34,002 nt of DNA, from NCBI GenBank assembly GCA_026990815.1, contig JALXCS010000380.1:1-34002 (forward strand). Direction: 5' to 3'. A program made the position numbers and the translations under genes. Positions within the stretch are counted from its first letter, which is position 1; each line of letters starts with the position of its first letter. The DNA comes from Methylomonas sp. GTDB lineage: Bacteria > Pseudomonadota > Gammaproteobacteria > Methylococcales > Methylomonadaceae. The notes below the pieces were generated by a model. The model ran no database searches. It worked only from the letters and a program-made list of their open reading frames with translations, and was not told the DNA's origin. Shown here piece after piece: positions 17,328 through 26,217 of this stretch.

Positions 17328-17986
17328 AATTCAACCTCCGCTGGGACAATCACTTTTGGATTATGATGTTCGGTTAATTTTGGTAATTTCACATTGGTAA
17401 CTTGCCAACCTTTATGTATCAAAGCACCAGTGAATGGCGGCTCGCCGATGATGTTACCAATCAAACGCACAGCTGAGGCATCAAAGCCCTTGTTCAAGGT
17501 GATTTTATTGCCTTCCTGTTCGTTACGGATAGGTTGTAAATCAAAGTGTTCATTAATTACTTTACGGCAACCGTCATGGACAACGCGTGCGGCGGCACCC
17601 ACTTCACTATCGCTGTAATTTGAAACGTCTTCTTTAACAAAATCGATGAAGCGTGCTTGTTTTTGTAATAGACCCAACAATTGCAATGCAGAATCCGTTG
17701 TTGATTCCTTCAGGACAACTGGCTCTGGCGCCGGAGCTGGAACTTCTACTTCAACGATCTTCTCGACTTCAACAATTTTTTCAATAATTTTGGGTTCAGG
17801 TTCAACAACGGGTGTTGCCGTAATTAATGCTTGTTGTCTGGATCTTCGTGAAGCTCCTGCTAGCATGGCCAATAGTAAAATAATCAGCAGTAACGCTAGT
17901 GCAAAAATAATGCCTGCCATAACTGCATGATATAAATCAAAAGTAGTCGGAACCAGGGATAAATCGATATTATAATGGGTATTCAT
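17324..17986 (-). CDS. Membrane-anchored DUF2760 protein
   Basis: A 220-residue protein. One strong membrane helix covers about residues 20-45 (MAGIIFALALLLIILLLAML), followed by a basic stretch (SRRSRQQ) that should face the cytoplasm, and a Pro/Glu/Val-rich linker with repeated IVEVEK units. The C-terminal half, about residues 100-220, is a DUF2760 domain with family-typical stretches: IDFVKEDVSNYSDSEVGAAA, VVHDGCRKVI, and GEPPFTGALIHKGWQVTNV. No function is known for the family. Its gene overlaps the short Hsp70 gene by four bases, so the protein probably works with the Hsp70 pair, perhaps holding it at the membrane. The small exported-protein gene lies 21 bases upstream. Confidence 0.85.
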   Translation of the reverse strand: MNTHYNIDLSLVPTTFDLYHAVMAGIIFALALLLIILLLAMLAGASRRSRQQALITATPVVEPEPKIIEKIVEVEKIVEVEVPAPAPEPVVLKESTTDSALQLLGLLQKQARFIDFVKEDVSNYSDSEVGAAARVVHDGCRKVINEHFDLQPIRNEQEGNKITLNKGFDASAVRLIGNIIGEPPFTGALIHKGWQVTNVKLPKLTEHHNPKVIVPAEVEL

Positions 17987-18007
17987 TGGCTATCCTGTTG
18001 TTAATTA

Positions 18008-18379
18008 TTATTTTCTTGATGCAGCGATCAGCATCAGTTCTTTCAGTAACTTACGCGCCGTTTTAGTTCGGGTCATTTTCATATAGCGATCGGCGCTTTT
18101 CGCTGGCACTTTTTCCTTAATAAAAGTTTCACGGACATTAACCAGAGATTTTTCGCATTCTTTTAAAATTTCATCTGCCAGCTTTCTAGAATCCATCTCC
18201 ACTTTTATGCGTTTTTTAACTCCATTGGTTATACAAGTCATATATTCGTATTTCGATTTCTGGATATTGGCAATGGTTGAATCTGACAGCGTTGAAGCTT
18301 GCCATTCCTCGCTTGATTTATCTGCAGCCAAAGCCTGCAAGGAAACAGCAAAAAAAATCAGTAACAGATACTTTCTCAT
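18008..18379 (-). CDS. Small exported protein heading the Hsp70-like operon
   Basis: A 123-residue protein with a clear signal peptide ending near QALAADK and GGAGAG four bases before the ATG. The mature part is mainly charged helix with many Lys, Arg and Glu, and two cysteines (MTCITN and ECEKS), which could pair in the periplasm. No known family is evident. Only 21 bases separate it from the DUF2760 gene, so it is probably the first gene of the operon with DUF2760 and the two Hsp70-like genes. A periplasmic protein in an operon of otherwise cytoplasmic-facing parts is unusual. Confidence 0.68.
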   Translation of the reverse strand: MRKYLLLIFFAVSLQALAADKSSEEWQASTLSDSTIANIQKSKYEYMTCITNGVKKRIKVEMDSRKLADEILKECEKSLVNVRETFIKEKVPAKSADRYMKMTRTKTARKLLKELMLIAASRK

Positions 18380-18483
18380 AGAACTCTCCGGTGAGAACAG
18401 AAATAAACAGTAATTTTACGCGAACTGGCGATATTGAACAATAAACCCGACATTGGACAGAAAACCCGGCTTCCAACAATTTT

Positions 18484-19785
18484 TTAACATAAGTTTTTGT
18501 ATTTTTGTAAAAAAACCACAACCATCAAAAAACTCCTGATAATCATGAAACAGCTAAAAGCAAGCCATAAGCCATGATTTTGCAAGGACAAATTAAAATA
18601 ATAAACCGGTAAAAAGCAACCGAGCACAGAAATAATCATTGTGTCTCGCATTTGCTTTGACAAGGTTGCGCCAACAAAAATCCCGTCAAATAAAAAACTG
18701 GGGGAAGAAATTAGTGGCAATATCAACAACCAGGGAAGATACTCCAGGGCAGTATTTCTGATTGATTCAAGATTTGTCAGCAAATAAATAATTTCCTTGC
18801 CAAAAAACAAGTAAATTGCTGAAAAAACAATGGCTATTAGCAATGACCATAAACCAGTTGTTAGCACTGCCTGCTTAAGTAGTTGTTTATTTTTTCTGCC
18901 AATTGCTCTTCCACTCAGGACTTCTGCTGCATTGGCTAGGCCATCCAGGGTATAAGCCAGAAAAGTCTGAAAATGTAGCAGCACGGTGTTGGCTGCAAGA
19001 ATTATTTCACCAAACTGTGCACTTTGAGTGGTAAAAAAAGCAAACGCAAAAATCAGGCATAAAGTTCTGATAAATAAGTTTTGATTGACATAAAGCATGG
19101 CTTTTAATTTATTAAGCTGAAAAACCACTGACCAGACCGGCTTACGCATTAAATATTGTTTATTTCTCAATAATAGAGTGACAGCCAAAAACAACCCGAT
19201 ATATTCAGCACAAACCGACGCCAATGCGACTCCCTGAACGGCCCATTGAAACTTAACGACAAATAGTAAATCAAGGACGATATTGCTCAGGTTCGTGGTA
19301 ATAACAATGGCAAGAGGAGCTTTTACATTCTGCAAACCCAAAAGCCAGCCAGAAATAGCATACAAACTGAGTGTCGCAGGCGCACTCCAAATACGAATAT
19401 CAAAATATTGTAATCCTAGATTCTCAATTTCCGGACTACTTTGTATAACGAAAAAACCGAGTTGTCCGATAGGCTTTTGACAAAGCAAAATCACAAAACC
19501 GATAAGCAAGCTGATTAACATTGCCCGCCACAATATCGCAATAATTTCCGGCAGATTATTTTGACCAAATGCCTGTGCCGTCAATCCAGTGGTTCCCATG
19601 CGTAAAAAACCAAAGCCCCAAAAAAGAAAGTCAAAAATCATCCCGCCGATTGCCACTGCACCAAGATACAAGGGTGATGACAAATGCCCCATCATCGCAG
19701 TATCCACCAGACCCAACACTGGCGTGGAAATATTTGCAATAATCATGGGCAAGGCCAACTGCCAGACTTGTCTGTGATTAAACAT
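18484..19785 (-). CDS. MATE-family efflux transporter (DinF-like)
   Basis: A 433-residue integral membrane protein with about twelve hydrophobic segments in two halves, the MATE layout. The start VWQLALPMIIANISTPVLGL followed by VDTAMMGHL is characteristic of the DinF branch, which exports drugs or metabolites in exchange for protons or sodium. The pattern GTTGLTAQAFGQNN follows, and repeated LSGRAIG and GATLSKQMRD in the second half fit as well. The substrate cannot be read from the sequence. It is divergent from the spermidine-synthase-like gene across 76 bases. It lies on the same strand as the following operon but is separated from it by 104 bases. Confidence 0.9.
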   Translation of the reverse strand: MFNHRQVWQLALPMIIANISTPVLGLVDTAMMGHLSSPLYLGAVAIGGMIFDFLFWGFGFLRMGTTGLTAQAFGQNNLPEIIAILWRAMLISLLIGFVILLCQKPIGQLGFFVIQSSPEIENLGLQYFDIRIWSAPATLSLYAISGWLLGLQNVKAPLAIVITTNLSNIVLDLLFVVKFQWAVQGVALASVCAEYIGLFLAVTLLLRNKQYLMRKPVWSVVFQLNKLKAMLYVNQNLFIRTLCLIFAFAFFTTQSAQFGEIILAANTVLLHFQTFLAYTLDGLANAAEVLSGRAIGRKNKQLLKQAVLTTGLWSLLIAIVFSAIYLFFGKEIIYLLTNLESIRNTALEYLPWLLILPLISSPSFLFDGIFVGATLSKQMRDTMIISVLGCFLPVYYFNLSLQNHGLWLAFSCFMIIRSFLMVVVFLQKYKNLC

Positions 19786-19861
19786 CTATACTTTGCTAAT
19801 TTAGAAACGTAGAATTTTTAATTATTCGCCAATTCTCATCAAGGGAAATAGAATTTTACAT

Positions 19862-20662
19862 ATGTACAAATATAACGGTTTATTAGTCCACCAAAGCCAG
19901 GATGAACAAGGTATTCTGGAAATCATTGAAGAAAAAGGAGTTCGCTCCCTGCATTTTGGTTCCAGCCCAAAACAAAGCAGTATGCTGCTTGATGAACCGA
20001 ACCGCTTGTATTCACCTTATGCAAGAGCAATGATGGCCTGGCAGCTTTTCAAAGAAAAACCTGAAAAACTGTTAATGATTGGTCTTGGCGGTGGTATTCT
20101 AGCAAAATATTATTTGTACCATTTCCCGAAATGTCTTATTAAAGCGGTTGAGTATCGAAAAACTGTGGTCAAAATTGCAAGAAGTCATTTTGGATTACCA
20201 CTGGATCCCCGATTAAAAGTCATTATTGACGATGGTGGTCAATACATCCGCAAAAAATCCCGGCAACAGACTGATCTTCATGATCTTTTGATTATTGATG
20301 CCTTTGATCAGAAAGGCCTGGCTGAACCAGTCAAACAACAGGCATTTTTTGATGACTGCAAAAACTTGTTATCTGAGGATGGCATTTTGGTTGTCAACCT
20401 TTGGAGTACCGATAAATCCTTGTTCGAGGAAATTGCTTGGTATCTTGGAAGAAGTTTTAACTGGCGGGTGCTTTTTTTACCGGTCAGAAAAAGAGGAAAT
20501 ATTATTGGTTTTGCCTTTTCTGAAAACATGCCGCAAATAACCGTCAAGCAACTGAAGACCCGCGCTGCACAACTGGAAAATCAGTATCAAATTGAATTTC
20601 CCAAGTTTATTCGGGATTTTAAGAGACATAATCGGGAAATATTCAATCAAGCCATCCGTTAA
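19862..20662 (+). CDS. Spermidine-synthase-like methyltransferase-fold protein
   Basis: A 266-residue protein with the Rossmann-like core of the spermidine synthase (polyamine aminopropyltransferase) family. LLMIGLGGGILAKYY at about 70-84 is the nucleotide loop, AVEYRKTVVKIARSHF supplies the acidic residue Glu97 after strand 2, VIIDDGGQYI follows, and IIDAFDQ at 144-150 replaces the usual DxxDP catalytic motif. The N-terminal domain is present in reduced form (LLVHQSQDEQGILEIIE). Since the catalytic motif is altered, true spermidine synthesis is doubtful; another S-adenosylmethionine-type reaction is as likely. The start ATG at 19862 is 76 bases from the divergent MATE gene, and its binding site is weak. 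It converges with the SNF2 gene nine bases away. Confidence 0.75.
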   Translation: MYKYNGLLVHQSQDEQGILEIIEEKGVRSLHFGSSPKQSSMLLDEPNRLYSPYARAMMAWQLFKEKPEKLLMIGLGGGILAKYYLYHFPKCLIKAVEYRKTVVKIARSHFGLPLDPRLKVIIDDGGQYIRKKSRQQTDLHDLLIIDAFDQKGLAEPVKQQAFFDDCKNLLSEDGILVVNLWSTDKSLFEEIAWYLGRSFNWRVLFLPVRKRGNIIGFAFSENMPQITVKQLKTRAAQLENQYQIEFPKFIRDFKRHNREIFNQAIR

Positions 20663-20671
20663 TCGGCCTTA

Positions 20672-23600
20672 TCAATCAATTTCCTGTATCAGGTCAAGCA
20701 TATCCTCAACCGACATTTTGCCGCTGACATCGCCACCCTCGAGTAAGCTATTTGCCAGATCTCTCTTGTGTCTATGTAATTCAACAATTTTATCTTCGAT
20801 GGTGTCTTTGGCCACCAAACGATAAATTGTGACAGGTCTTTTTTGGCCAATGCGATGGGCGCGATCAGAAGCCTGATCTTCAACTGCAGGATTCCACCAG
20901 GGATCCATATGGACAACATAATCAGCCGCAGTCAAATTCAATCCGGCACCGCCCGCCTTCAGGCTGATTAAAAAAACATCACCTTCACCCGACTGAAATG
21001 TATTGACGGCTTTTTTACGGTTAGCCATGCTGGTCGAACCATCAAGATACTGGTATCGAATCCCTTTTTTATCCAGTAATTCCCTTATTAAAATCAAATG
21101 TGCGACAAACTGGCTGAACACCAATGCTTTGTGGCGATTGGCGATGAGTTCTTCAACCAGTTCTTCAAATGCCTGTATTTTTGAACTGGCAATATCGGTA
21201 TTTTCCATAACTAATTGCGGATGACAGCAAGCCCGTCGAAGCTTCATGATTTCTGCCAGAATCTGGAGTTGTTTTTGTCCTAAAGGAACGCCTTGTAACT
21301 CAGCTTCCAACATGGTTTCCTCGGCATTTTTTCTCAGCGCTTCATACAAGGTACGCTCTTCCTGGCTTAACTCAATATGCAAGGTTATTTCCGTACGTGG
21401 CGGCAATTCAGTCAGGACATCGCTTTTCAGTCTTCTTAGAATAAATGGTTGAATCAACTTTTTCAGGCGTTGCTGCGTTCCATAATCCTTCTGATTTTCA
21501 ATTTTTTGGGCAAAGCGTTCATTAAACTTCTTGATTGAACCCAGTAATCCCGGGTTGATAAAGTTGAACAGGTTCCACAATTCGCCCAGGTGGTTTTCAA
21601 TCGGTGTGCCAGTAGTGATTAATTTAAAATCACCTTTCAAAGCCATAGCTGCTTTTGATCTTTGCGTTTGTGGATTTTTAATCGCTTGCGCCTCATCAGC
21701 CACAATCGTGTGCCATTGTTTTTCAATCAGTTTTTCGGCTTCAGTCTGCAATAAACCATAACTGCAAACAATCACATCAAATGCACCTGCCTGATCAAGT
21801 GTTTGCTGTCGATCTCCCTTACCAAAATAATAGACATTCAAGGTGGGAGCAAAACGCTGTGCTTCTTCAATCCAGTTGTTGCAAACCGATGTTGGCGCTA
21901 AAATCAATGTCGGCCCCCGTTCTGCACGTGACAGAATTAATGCCAATGACTGAATGGTTTTTCCAAGCCCCATATCATCAGCCAGACAGGCGCCTGCGCC
22001 TAAATAGGCAAGTCTGGACATCCACTGGTAACCTTCCAATTGATAGTCCCTGAGTTCACCTTGCAAAGTCGAAGGCACTTTAGCTTCAAATTCATTTGCC
22101 TCAGCCAGTTTCTTTAATTGTTGCTGCCAATGTTTCCCAGCCTTGACATTCATGCCTTCGGTAATGTCTTCCAGCGCTTGGGAAGCCAATGGGTGAAAAC
22201 GAAACTCCTTTTCATGAAGTTCTCCGAGCCCTGTCAAATCATCCAGTCTTTGACGCAATTCCTGGGCCAGTGCAATAATCTGTCCATCTTCCAGTTTTAA
22301 AAATCTGCCTGATGAAGCGGCCAATAAACCCATCAGGTTTTGCATTTCCAAGACCTGCTCATCATCAATCTGAATTTCGCCTGAAACACTAAACCAGTCC
22401 CGTTCTTTTCGAACATTAAACTGAACACTGGAAAAACCGGTTTCTCTACTAATTTTAATGGCCTTGCCCTTTGGCCATTCCAGAACCACGAAATCACCCA
22501 ATGCCTGTAACTCAAGCAAGGCTTCCAGCGCCATTTCGGCATCATCCAGCTGCCATTTGGCATCGCTTGCATGATAAAGTGTCGGACAGTTTTCCAGAAC
22601 TTGATCCAGATATTGTCTTTCCAAATCAAAATCCCGGGTCGTTTGCAGCTGTTTGTCATTTATTTCAGCCAGCACAGTAGTTCCCCCTGCGCCCGGTTTA
22701 TAAACAGGACCACCATCAGCAAAAGGTTGCACGAAAACATCAATTAACAAACCCTCACCAACAGGTTGTAAATGAACATGCAACCGGCTGTCAGACTCTA
22801 CCCTCTCTGCCATACTGGTTTGACCGGCGATATCCGATTGCACGGTCAACTTTGAGGCAATGGCTGATATTGAATCCATTACCTGTTGCTTGGCTTTTTT
22901 AGGCACCAGCAAACCTTTTGGCCCCAATATTTCAGCTACCTGCCGATGTTCCGGCTCAACCGGATAGACAATTAAGTCATGGCTGGCCATCTTTTCTACA
23001 ACAACTTCATGAATGCCTGGATAAGGAAGCAATGCAATCAGCAGTTTGTCCTGCTGTTCGGATACAGAAAGCTGAATCTGTCCTTTGGAAAGATTAACCG
23101 GTGTATCAAATTGCGATGAATTCTCCCAGAAAATCAATGGATGACCGATTGCCTCAATAATGCCTTGCCGGCTGACCTGATAAATTTCACGGGCACGATA
23201 GCCATAAAAGTCATATTCGTACTTCATTTCGATACAGCGGCAAATGTTGCGATCCTGAACGGTCAAATAGGCAAAATCGTCAATTTCGTGATGTAACCGT
23301 TTGAGAGCTACATTTCGTCCTTTGGTCCATCGGCCATTTTTACCCAGGCGCTGCTCTTTGGGAGTCAAAGTAATTTCATGGTCATCAATATCAATCGTCC
23401 AGATTAACCGGAAGTTTTGCTGTTCTGCCTGCTTTTTTTGTGCCGCCTGTTCTTGATTGCCAATACGGGTCAAAGCATCCAGTGCGCGTTGCCAATTTTC
23501 AACGCGGGGTAATAAATCAAGAATATTGATAAAAGATGAGTCAGCATACTGTTCGGCCAGTTTTTTTACTTCCGGATTAGCAGCTTCCAATCGCTCCAGA

Positions 23601-24826
23601 AGATTCGAGCAAACAGCGGCATACCAGAAATATTGATGCTGCTCTGCCTGTACGCAGCGTTTGTTCAAATCGTCAATAAAGTTATACGGACCATTACTAA
23701 TAAGATTCAGCTCATCCAGCCAATAAAGCAATAGCAGGTGCAATAGATGATCATAAGGATAATTAGTCCCCGAATACAATAAATGATTATCTGGATCTGA
23801 TGCTTTGGTTTTAGCTTCATAAACATCCAGCCCAATCAGTAACCTCTGTTCTATAATCCCAAACAGGGAATGCTTGCCATTATGCTTGATTGAAATCTTT
23901 AACTGTTTCCTGAAGGTACTCAGGTTTTCAGGTTTTTGGCCATAAAGAAACGATAACTTCAAGAAATGACCTAGAATACCTGGAACATCTACATTACGTT
24001 TTTTTGTTTGTTTTCTGATCAGTTTCAAGACTGTGTCGTAAATCAAACAGGCTTCTTCATAATGGCCTTGCATAAACTTGAGTGCAGCCAAAAGAATAAG
24101 CCCTGGCTCCGAGTCATCATCTTTAAGCAAATCGTCAAGACCATCCAGATCGCCACGAATTAAATGCAGTTCAATGGATTTATAAAAAAATCTTCTAGGT
24201 ACCTTCTCCTTGTTTTCAACAAGTTCATTCATTAATCGGTATTGAAAACTACACTTACCCAAGTCCAGGTTCATGGCAAACTGATATCGCTGTAACAAAG
24301 TCATGGCAATACCGATGGGTAACGAGTCGAACCATTCCCGGTCAAATTGCTGAAAAACAATATCGTCTAAAGACTGAACAATTTTTTCTGAATAATAGCG
24401 CTCAAATTCTTCAAAATAATTTAAAAATTGTTGCTCTTTCCCTAGATACAGATAAATACGCCATACTTTAATATGATGCAAATAAACAATATGATGGCTT
24501 GTCCCCACACTTTCCTTTATTGCATAAGGTGCCAGTTTATTAAAAAATTCAGGTCTGGCAGCAGCCTTGCGGGTTAAAATCTCAGAAATTTCTAAAGAAC
24601 AGCGCCAGCCAGCGCTGGTGACCTCAATCAAGCCCATTTCTTCCAATTTGGTTCGTAAAGGCTTTGCGACAATATTAGCAATCGCAATAGGAACACACCC
24701 GGATATCTTGAGTAAATTTTGGAATCGGTTTTGTCCTATTGGGGCATAAATAACCGACAAAGCTAAAAGAATGTCCTGTTCACCAATAGAAAGAGCTTCA
24801 TAGCGATCCAGTAATTTTTTTTTCAT
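20672..24826 (-). CDS. Very large SNF2-family ATPase
   Basis: A protein of about 1384 residues. The C-terminal third, about 925-1375, is a complete SNF2 motor: DYQLEGYQWM, Walker A DDMGLGKT near 955, Walker B DEAQ near 1045, and DPWWNPAVEDQASDRAHRIG near 1320. This class moves along or remodels DNA using ATP, including removal of stalled proteins. The first 900 residues are a non-standard extension: residues 1-100 look like a winged-helix unit, about 100-480 helical-repeat-like, and the rest beta-rich, with no SWIM zinc cysteines visible. I chose ATG at 24826 over the TTG just before it; no strong ribosome binding site precedes either. Its role is unknown; RapA-like recycling of polymerase is only one possibility. 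Confidence 0.88.
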   Translation of the reverse strand: MKKKLLDRYEALSIGEQDILLALSVIYAPIGQNRFQNLLKISGCVPIAIANIVAKPLRTKLEEMGLIEVTSAGWRCSLEISEILTRKAAARPEFFNKLAPYAIKESVGTSHHIVYLHHIKVWRIYLYLGKEQQFLNYFEEFERYYSEKIVQSLDDIVFQQFDREWFDSLPIGIAMTLLQRYQFAMNLDLGKCSFQYRLMNELVENKEKVPRRFFYKSIELHLIRGDLDGLDDLLKDDDSEPGLILLAALKFMQGHYEEACLIYDTVLKLIRKQTKKRNVDVPGILGHFLKLSFLYGQKPENLSTFRKQLKISIKHNGKHSLFGIIEQRLLIGLDVYEAKTKASDPDNHLLYSGTNYPYDHLLHLLLLYWLDELNLISNGPYNFIDDLNKRCVQAEQHQYFWYAAVCSNLLERLEAANPEVKKLAEQYADSSFINILDLLPRVENWQRALDALTRIGNQEQAAQKKQAEQQNFRLIWTIDIDDHEITLTPKEQRLGKNGRWTKGRNVALKRLHHEIDDFAYLTVQDRNICRCIEMKYEYDFYGYRAREIYQVSRQGIIEAIGHPLIFWENSSQFDTPVNLSKGQIQLSVSEQQDKLLIALLPYPGIHEVVVEKMASHDLIVYPVEPEHRQVAEILGPKGLLVPKKAKQQVMDSISAIASKLTVQSDIAGQTSMAERVESDSRLHVHLQPVGEGLLIDVFVQPFADGGPVYKPGAGGTTVLAEINDKQLQTTRDFDLERQYLDQVLENCPTLYHASDAKWQLDDAEMALEALLELQALGDFVVLEWPKGKAIKISRETGFSSVQFNVRKERDWFSVSGEIQIDDEQVLEMQNLMGLLAASSGRFLKLEDGQIIALAQELRQRLDDLTGLGELHEKEFRFHPLASQALEDITEGMNVKAGKHWQQQLKKLAEANEFEAKVPSTLQGELRDYQLEGYQWMSRLAYLGAGACLADDMGLGKTIQSLALILSRAERGPTLILAPTSVCNNWIEEAQRFAPTLNVYYFGKGDRQQTLDQAGAFDVIVCSYGLLQTEAEKLIEKQWHTIVADEAQAIKNPQTQRSKAAMALKGDFKLITTGTPIENHLGELWNLFNFINPGLLGSIKKFNERFAQKIENQKDYGTQQRLKKLIQPFILRRLKSDVLTELPPRTEITLHIELSQEERTLYEALRKNAEETMLEAELQGVPLGQKQLQILAEIMKLRRACCHPQLVMENTDIASSKIQAFEELVEELIANRHKALVFSQFVAHLILIRELLDKKGIRYQYLDGSTSMANRKKAVNTFQSGEGDVFLISLKAGGAGLNLTAADYVVHMDPWWNPAVEDQASDRAHRIGQKRPVTIYRLVAKDTIEDKIVELHRHKRDLANSLLEGGDVSGKMSVEDMLDLIQEID

Positions 24827-25104
24827 CAATACAATAACAAAAAAGGACTGTTTTTATTTTAACTGTAATTGCACATATGAGTTGAATCTAAGATTATGTA
24901 CGGAACTTTTATTGTTCAAATAAAAGATTATCTCATATTCCCAACAGGCGTACTTTAAGTATCCGAAACCCGGTACCAAATTATTACCCGTAATGGATTT
25001 GAGAGAAGCAACCTGGGCTACTTTTACCGTTCTGAAAAACCCAATGATCTTTTCGGGGGAAAATTACACAGATTTTTTTGGAGGCAGCCGGTTAGAGTTA
25101 ATTA

Positions 25105-25650
25105 TCATTCATATAGGCAATCATCCAGACTGGGTAATTTTGCCAATTCAGATTGGTAATAACTCCAGGCCTCATCGTATATAGAAACTCCTTTAGCTGA
25201 TAAAAGTTTCATATGATTATTATGTGTCACTTGAAAAGCTTTATCAAAGTCTGCGTTCAGAAAATTTCTGGTCAAAAGCTTACATAAATTATAGGTATCG
25301 GAATAGGCTGTGAGATTGCCATTTGCACATTGACTGATTTTCTCTGACATCAACCTCACTATGGAAATCACAAAGCCATCGTGCTGCCAGTTCAGGGTAT
25401 TTTCCGGGACATCGTTTCCGGAAACCGCTATAGCCCCTAAAGCTACATAGGATAAATTCACAAAGCCAGAAAGGATTTCGGTCATTTCTCCTGATTTTAT
25501 AGCATAAAACAACAAACCTCCCGCATCCATCAACATGGCTTGGTGTTGAATACATTCCATATCTGAAACATGGCCCTGTTCGCCAAATTTTGCCTGTTTG
25601 AAAGAACAAGCTTCATGATGTTCTCTAACTAATTGCAAATGTTTATTCAT
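25105..25650 (-). CDS. MazG-like protein with degenerate metal-binding residues
   Basis: A 181-residue all-alpha protein that lines up with NTP pyrophosphohydrolases of the MazG/phosphoribosyl-ATP pyrophosphatase type. The outline is the N-terminal VREHHEAC, a central helix ending YVALGAIAVSG, and the C-terminal signature FDKAFQVTHNNHMKLLSAKG, which matches the H-x-x-N-M-x-K-L motif of these enzymes. However, the metal-binding acids E-E-x-x-E appear as Met41, Asp42 and Gly45, and E-x-x-D as Gly62 and Asn65. Hydrolysis is therefore doubtful. AGGAG precedes the ATG by seven bases. It stands alone between the SNF2 gene and a long gap before pgk. Confidence 0.6.
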   Translation of the reverse strand: MNKHLQLVREHHEACSFKQAKFGEQGHVSDMECIQHQAMLMDAGGLLFYAIKSGEMTEILSGFVNLSYVALGAIAVSGNDVPENTLNWQHDGFVISIVRLMSEKISQCANGNLTAYSDTYNLCKLLTRNFLNADFDKAFQVTHNNHMKLLSAKGVSIYDEAWSYYQSELAKLPSLDDCLYE

Positions 25651-25779
25651 GGTTTTGCTCCTTTGTGATTTAAGAAAAACGATTCTACTGTCGATGGAGC
25701 AGTTTCAAAATGATTTGACTTGTAAACTTTTCATGCCCCTAACTAATTGTTTTTATTTATGAACGATTGCAATCCAAAA

Positions 25780-25796
25780 TGGAGTGCCTCACTCCA
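25780..25796 (-). terminator. Possible weak terminator hairpin after the small reading frame
   Basis: TGGAGTG at 25780-25786 and CACTCCA at 25790-25796 form a perfect seven-base-pair stem with a three-base loop. On the - strand it is followed by only TTTTGG, a short T-run. The stop codon of the 41-codon frame at 25789 is inside the stem. It could end a transcript of that frame, or be only an attenuator-like hairpin. Confidence 0.35.
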
Positions 25797-25988
25797 CAAT
25801 AAACAGCTTGTTATCAAAAGCTCGTGATAAAATCTCCCCAGAACTTTCGTTCAAATCTTTGTACATGACAAAAAACTCACCATCTTGGAAGTTAAAGAGA
25901 TAAGAAATTGACATAACAAGACTTTCTATCGCTTGAATGTACTTGAGAACTACAATGACTTATTTACACGTTTCTTTTTTTCAATCAT
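25789..25988 (-). pseudogene. Possible decayed small gene or small protein gene
   Basis: On the - strand an ATG at 25988, with GGAG four bases upstream, opens a short frame MIEKKKRVNKSL that stops at 25950. One base earlier, a different frame opens at 25959 and runs to a stop at 25789 with 56 codons. It reads like ordinary protein (IQAIESLVMSISYLFNFQ, then EILSRAFDNKLFIVE). An internal ATG at 25914 would give 41 residues on its own. Joining the two pieces would need one frame change between 25950 and 25960, so this is either a frameshifted gene of about 68 codons or two chance frames. No family is recognised. Confidence 0.33.
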
Positions 25989-26217
25989 TTATCTCCATTC
26001 CACAAATTTTTGTCATGTTATGTATAGAACATTCAAATAAATTCGGAATTTATTATCTATGACCTTTTGTCATCCAGTTGGTTCTGACTCTAAAAAATAA
26101 GTCAAACCCGATAGCAACTCACACTTCCACTGGGTCTGTTAAATATCAGTAAAATAACGTATTATTAAAGTTTAAATTATTTCATTTTTTAATAGTTAAT
26201 TTGTTCAGGAGTAAAAA

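Larger units (their letters stand above)
25651..26217. other. Long gap between the MazG-like gene and pgk
   Basis: About 570 bp with no full-length gene. It holds a possible decayed small gene on the - strand at 25789-25988 and a hairpin at 25780-25796, both listed separately. The stretch 25989-26200 should include the pgk promoter, but I could not choose one -10/-35 pair with confidence because the region is very AT-rich. The pgk ribosome binding site, AGGAG six to seven bases before the ATG, is clear at about 26206-26210. Confidence 0.6.

Noticed and set aside
24827-24829. TTG start one codon before the SNF2 ATG
   Set aside because: An ATG follows directly and no ribosome binding site favours the TTG.
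24993-25184. 63-codon + strand frame before and across the end of the MazG-like gene
   Set aside because: No ribosome binding site, overlaps a better gene on the other strand, and no recognisable domain.
25970-25988. A_AAA_AAG slippery heptamer inside the short frame at 25988
   Set aside because: This is the classic -1 frameshift sequence and is in the right phase, but the -1 frame meets a TAA before joining the longer frame, so programmed frameshifting cannot produce the combined protein.
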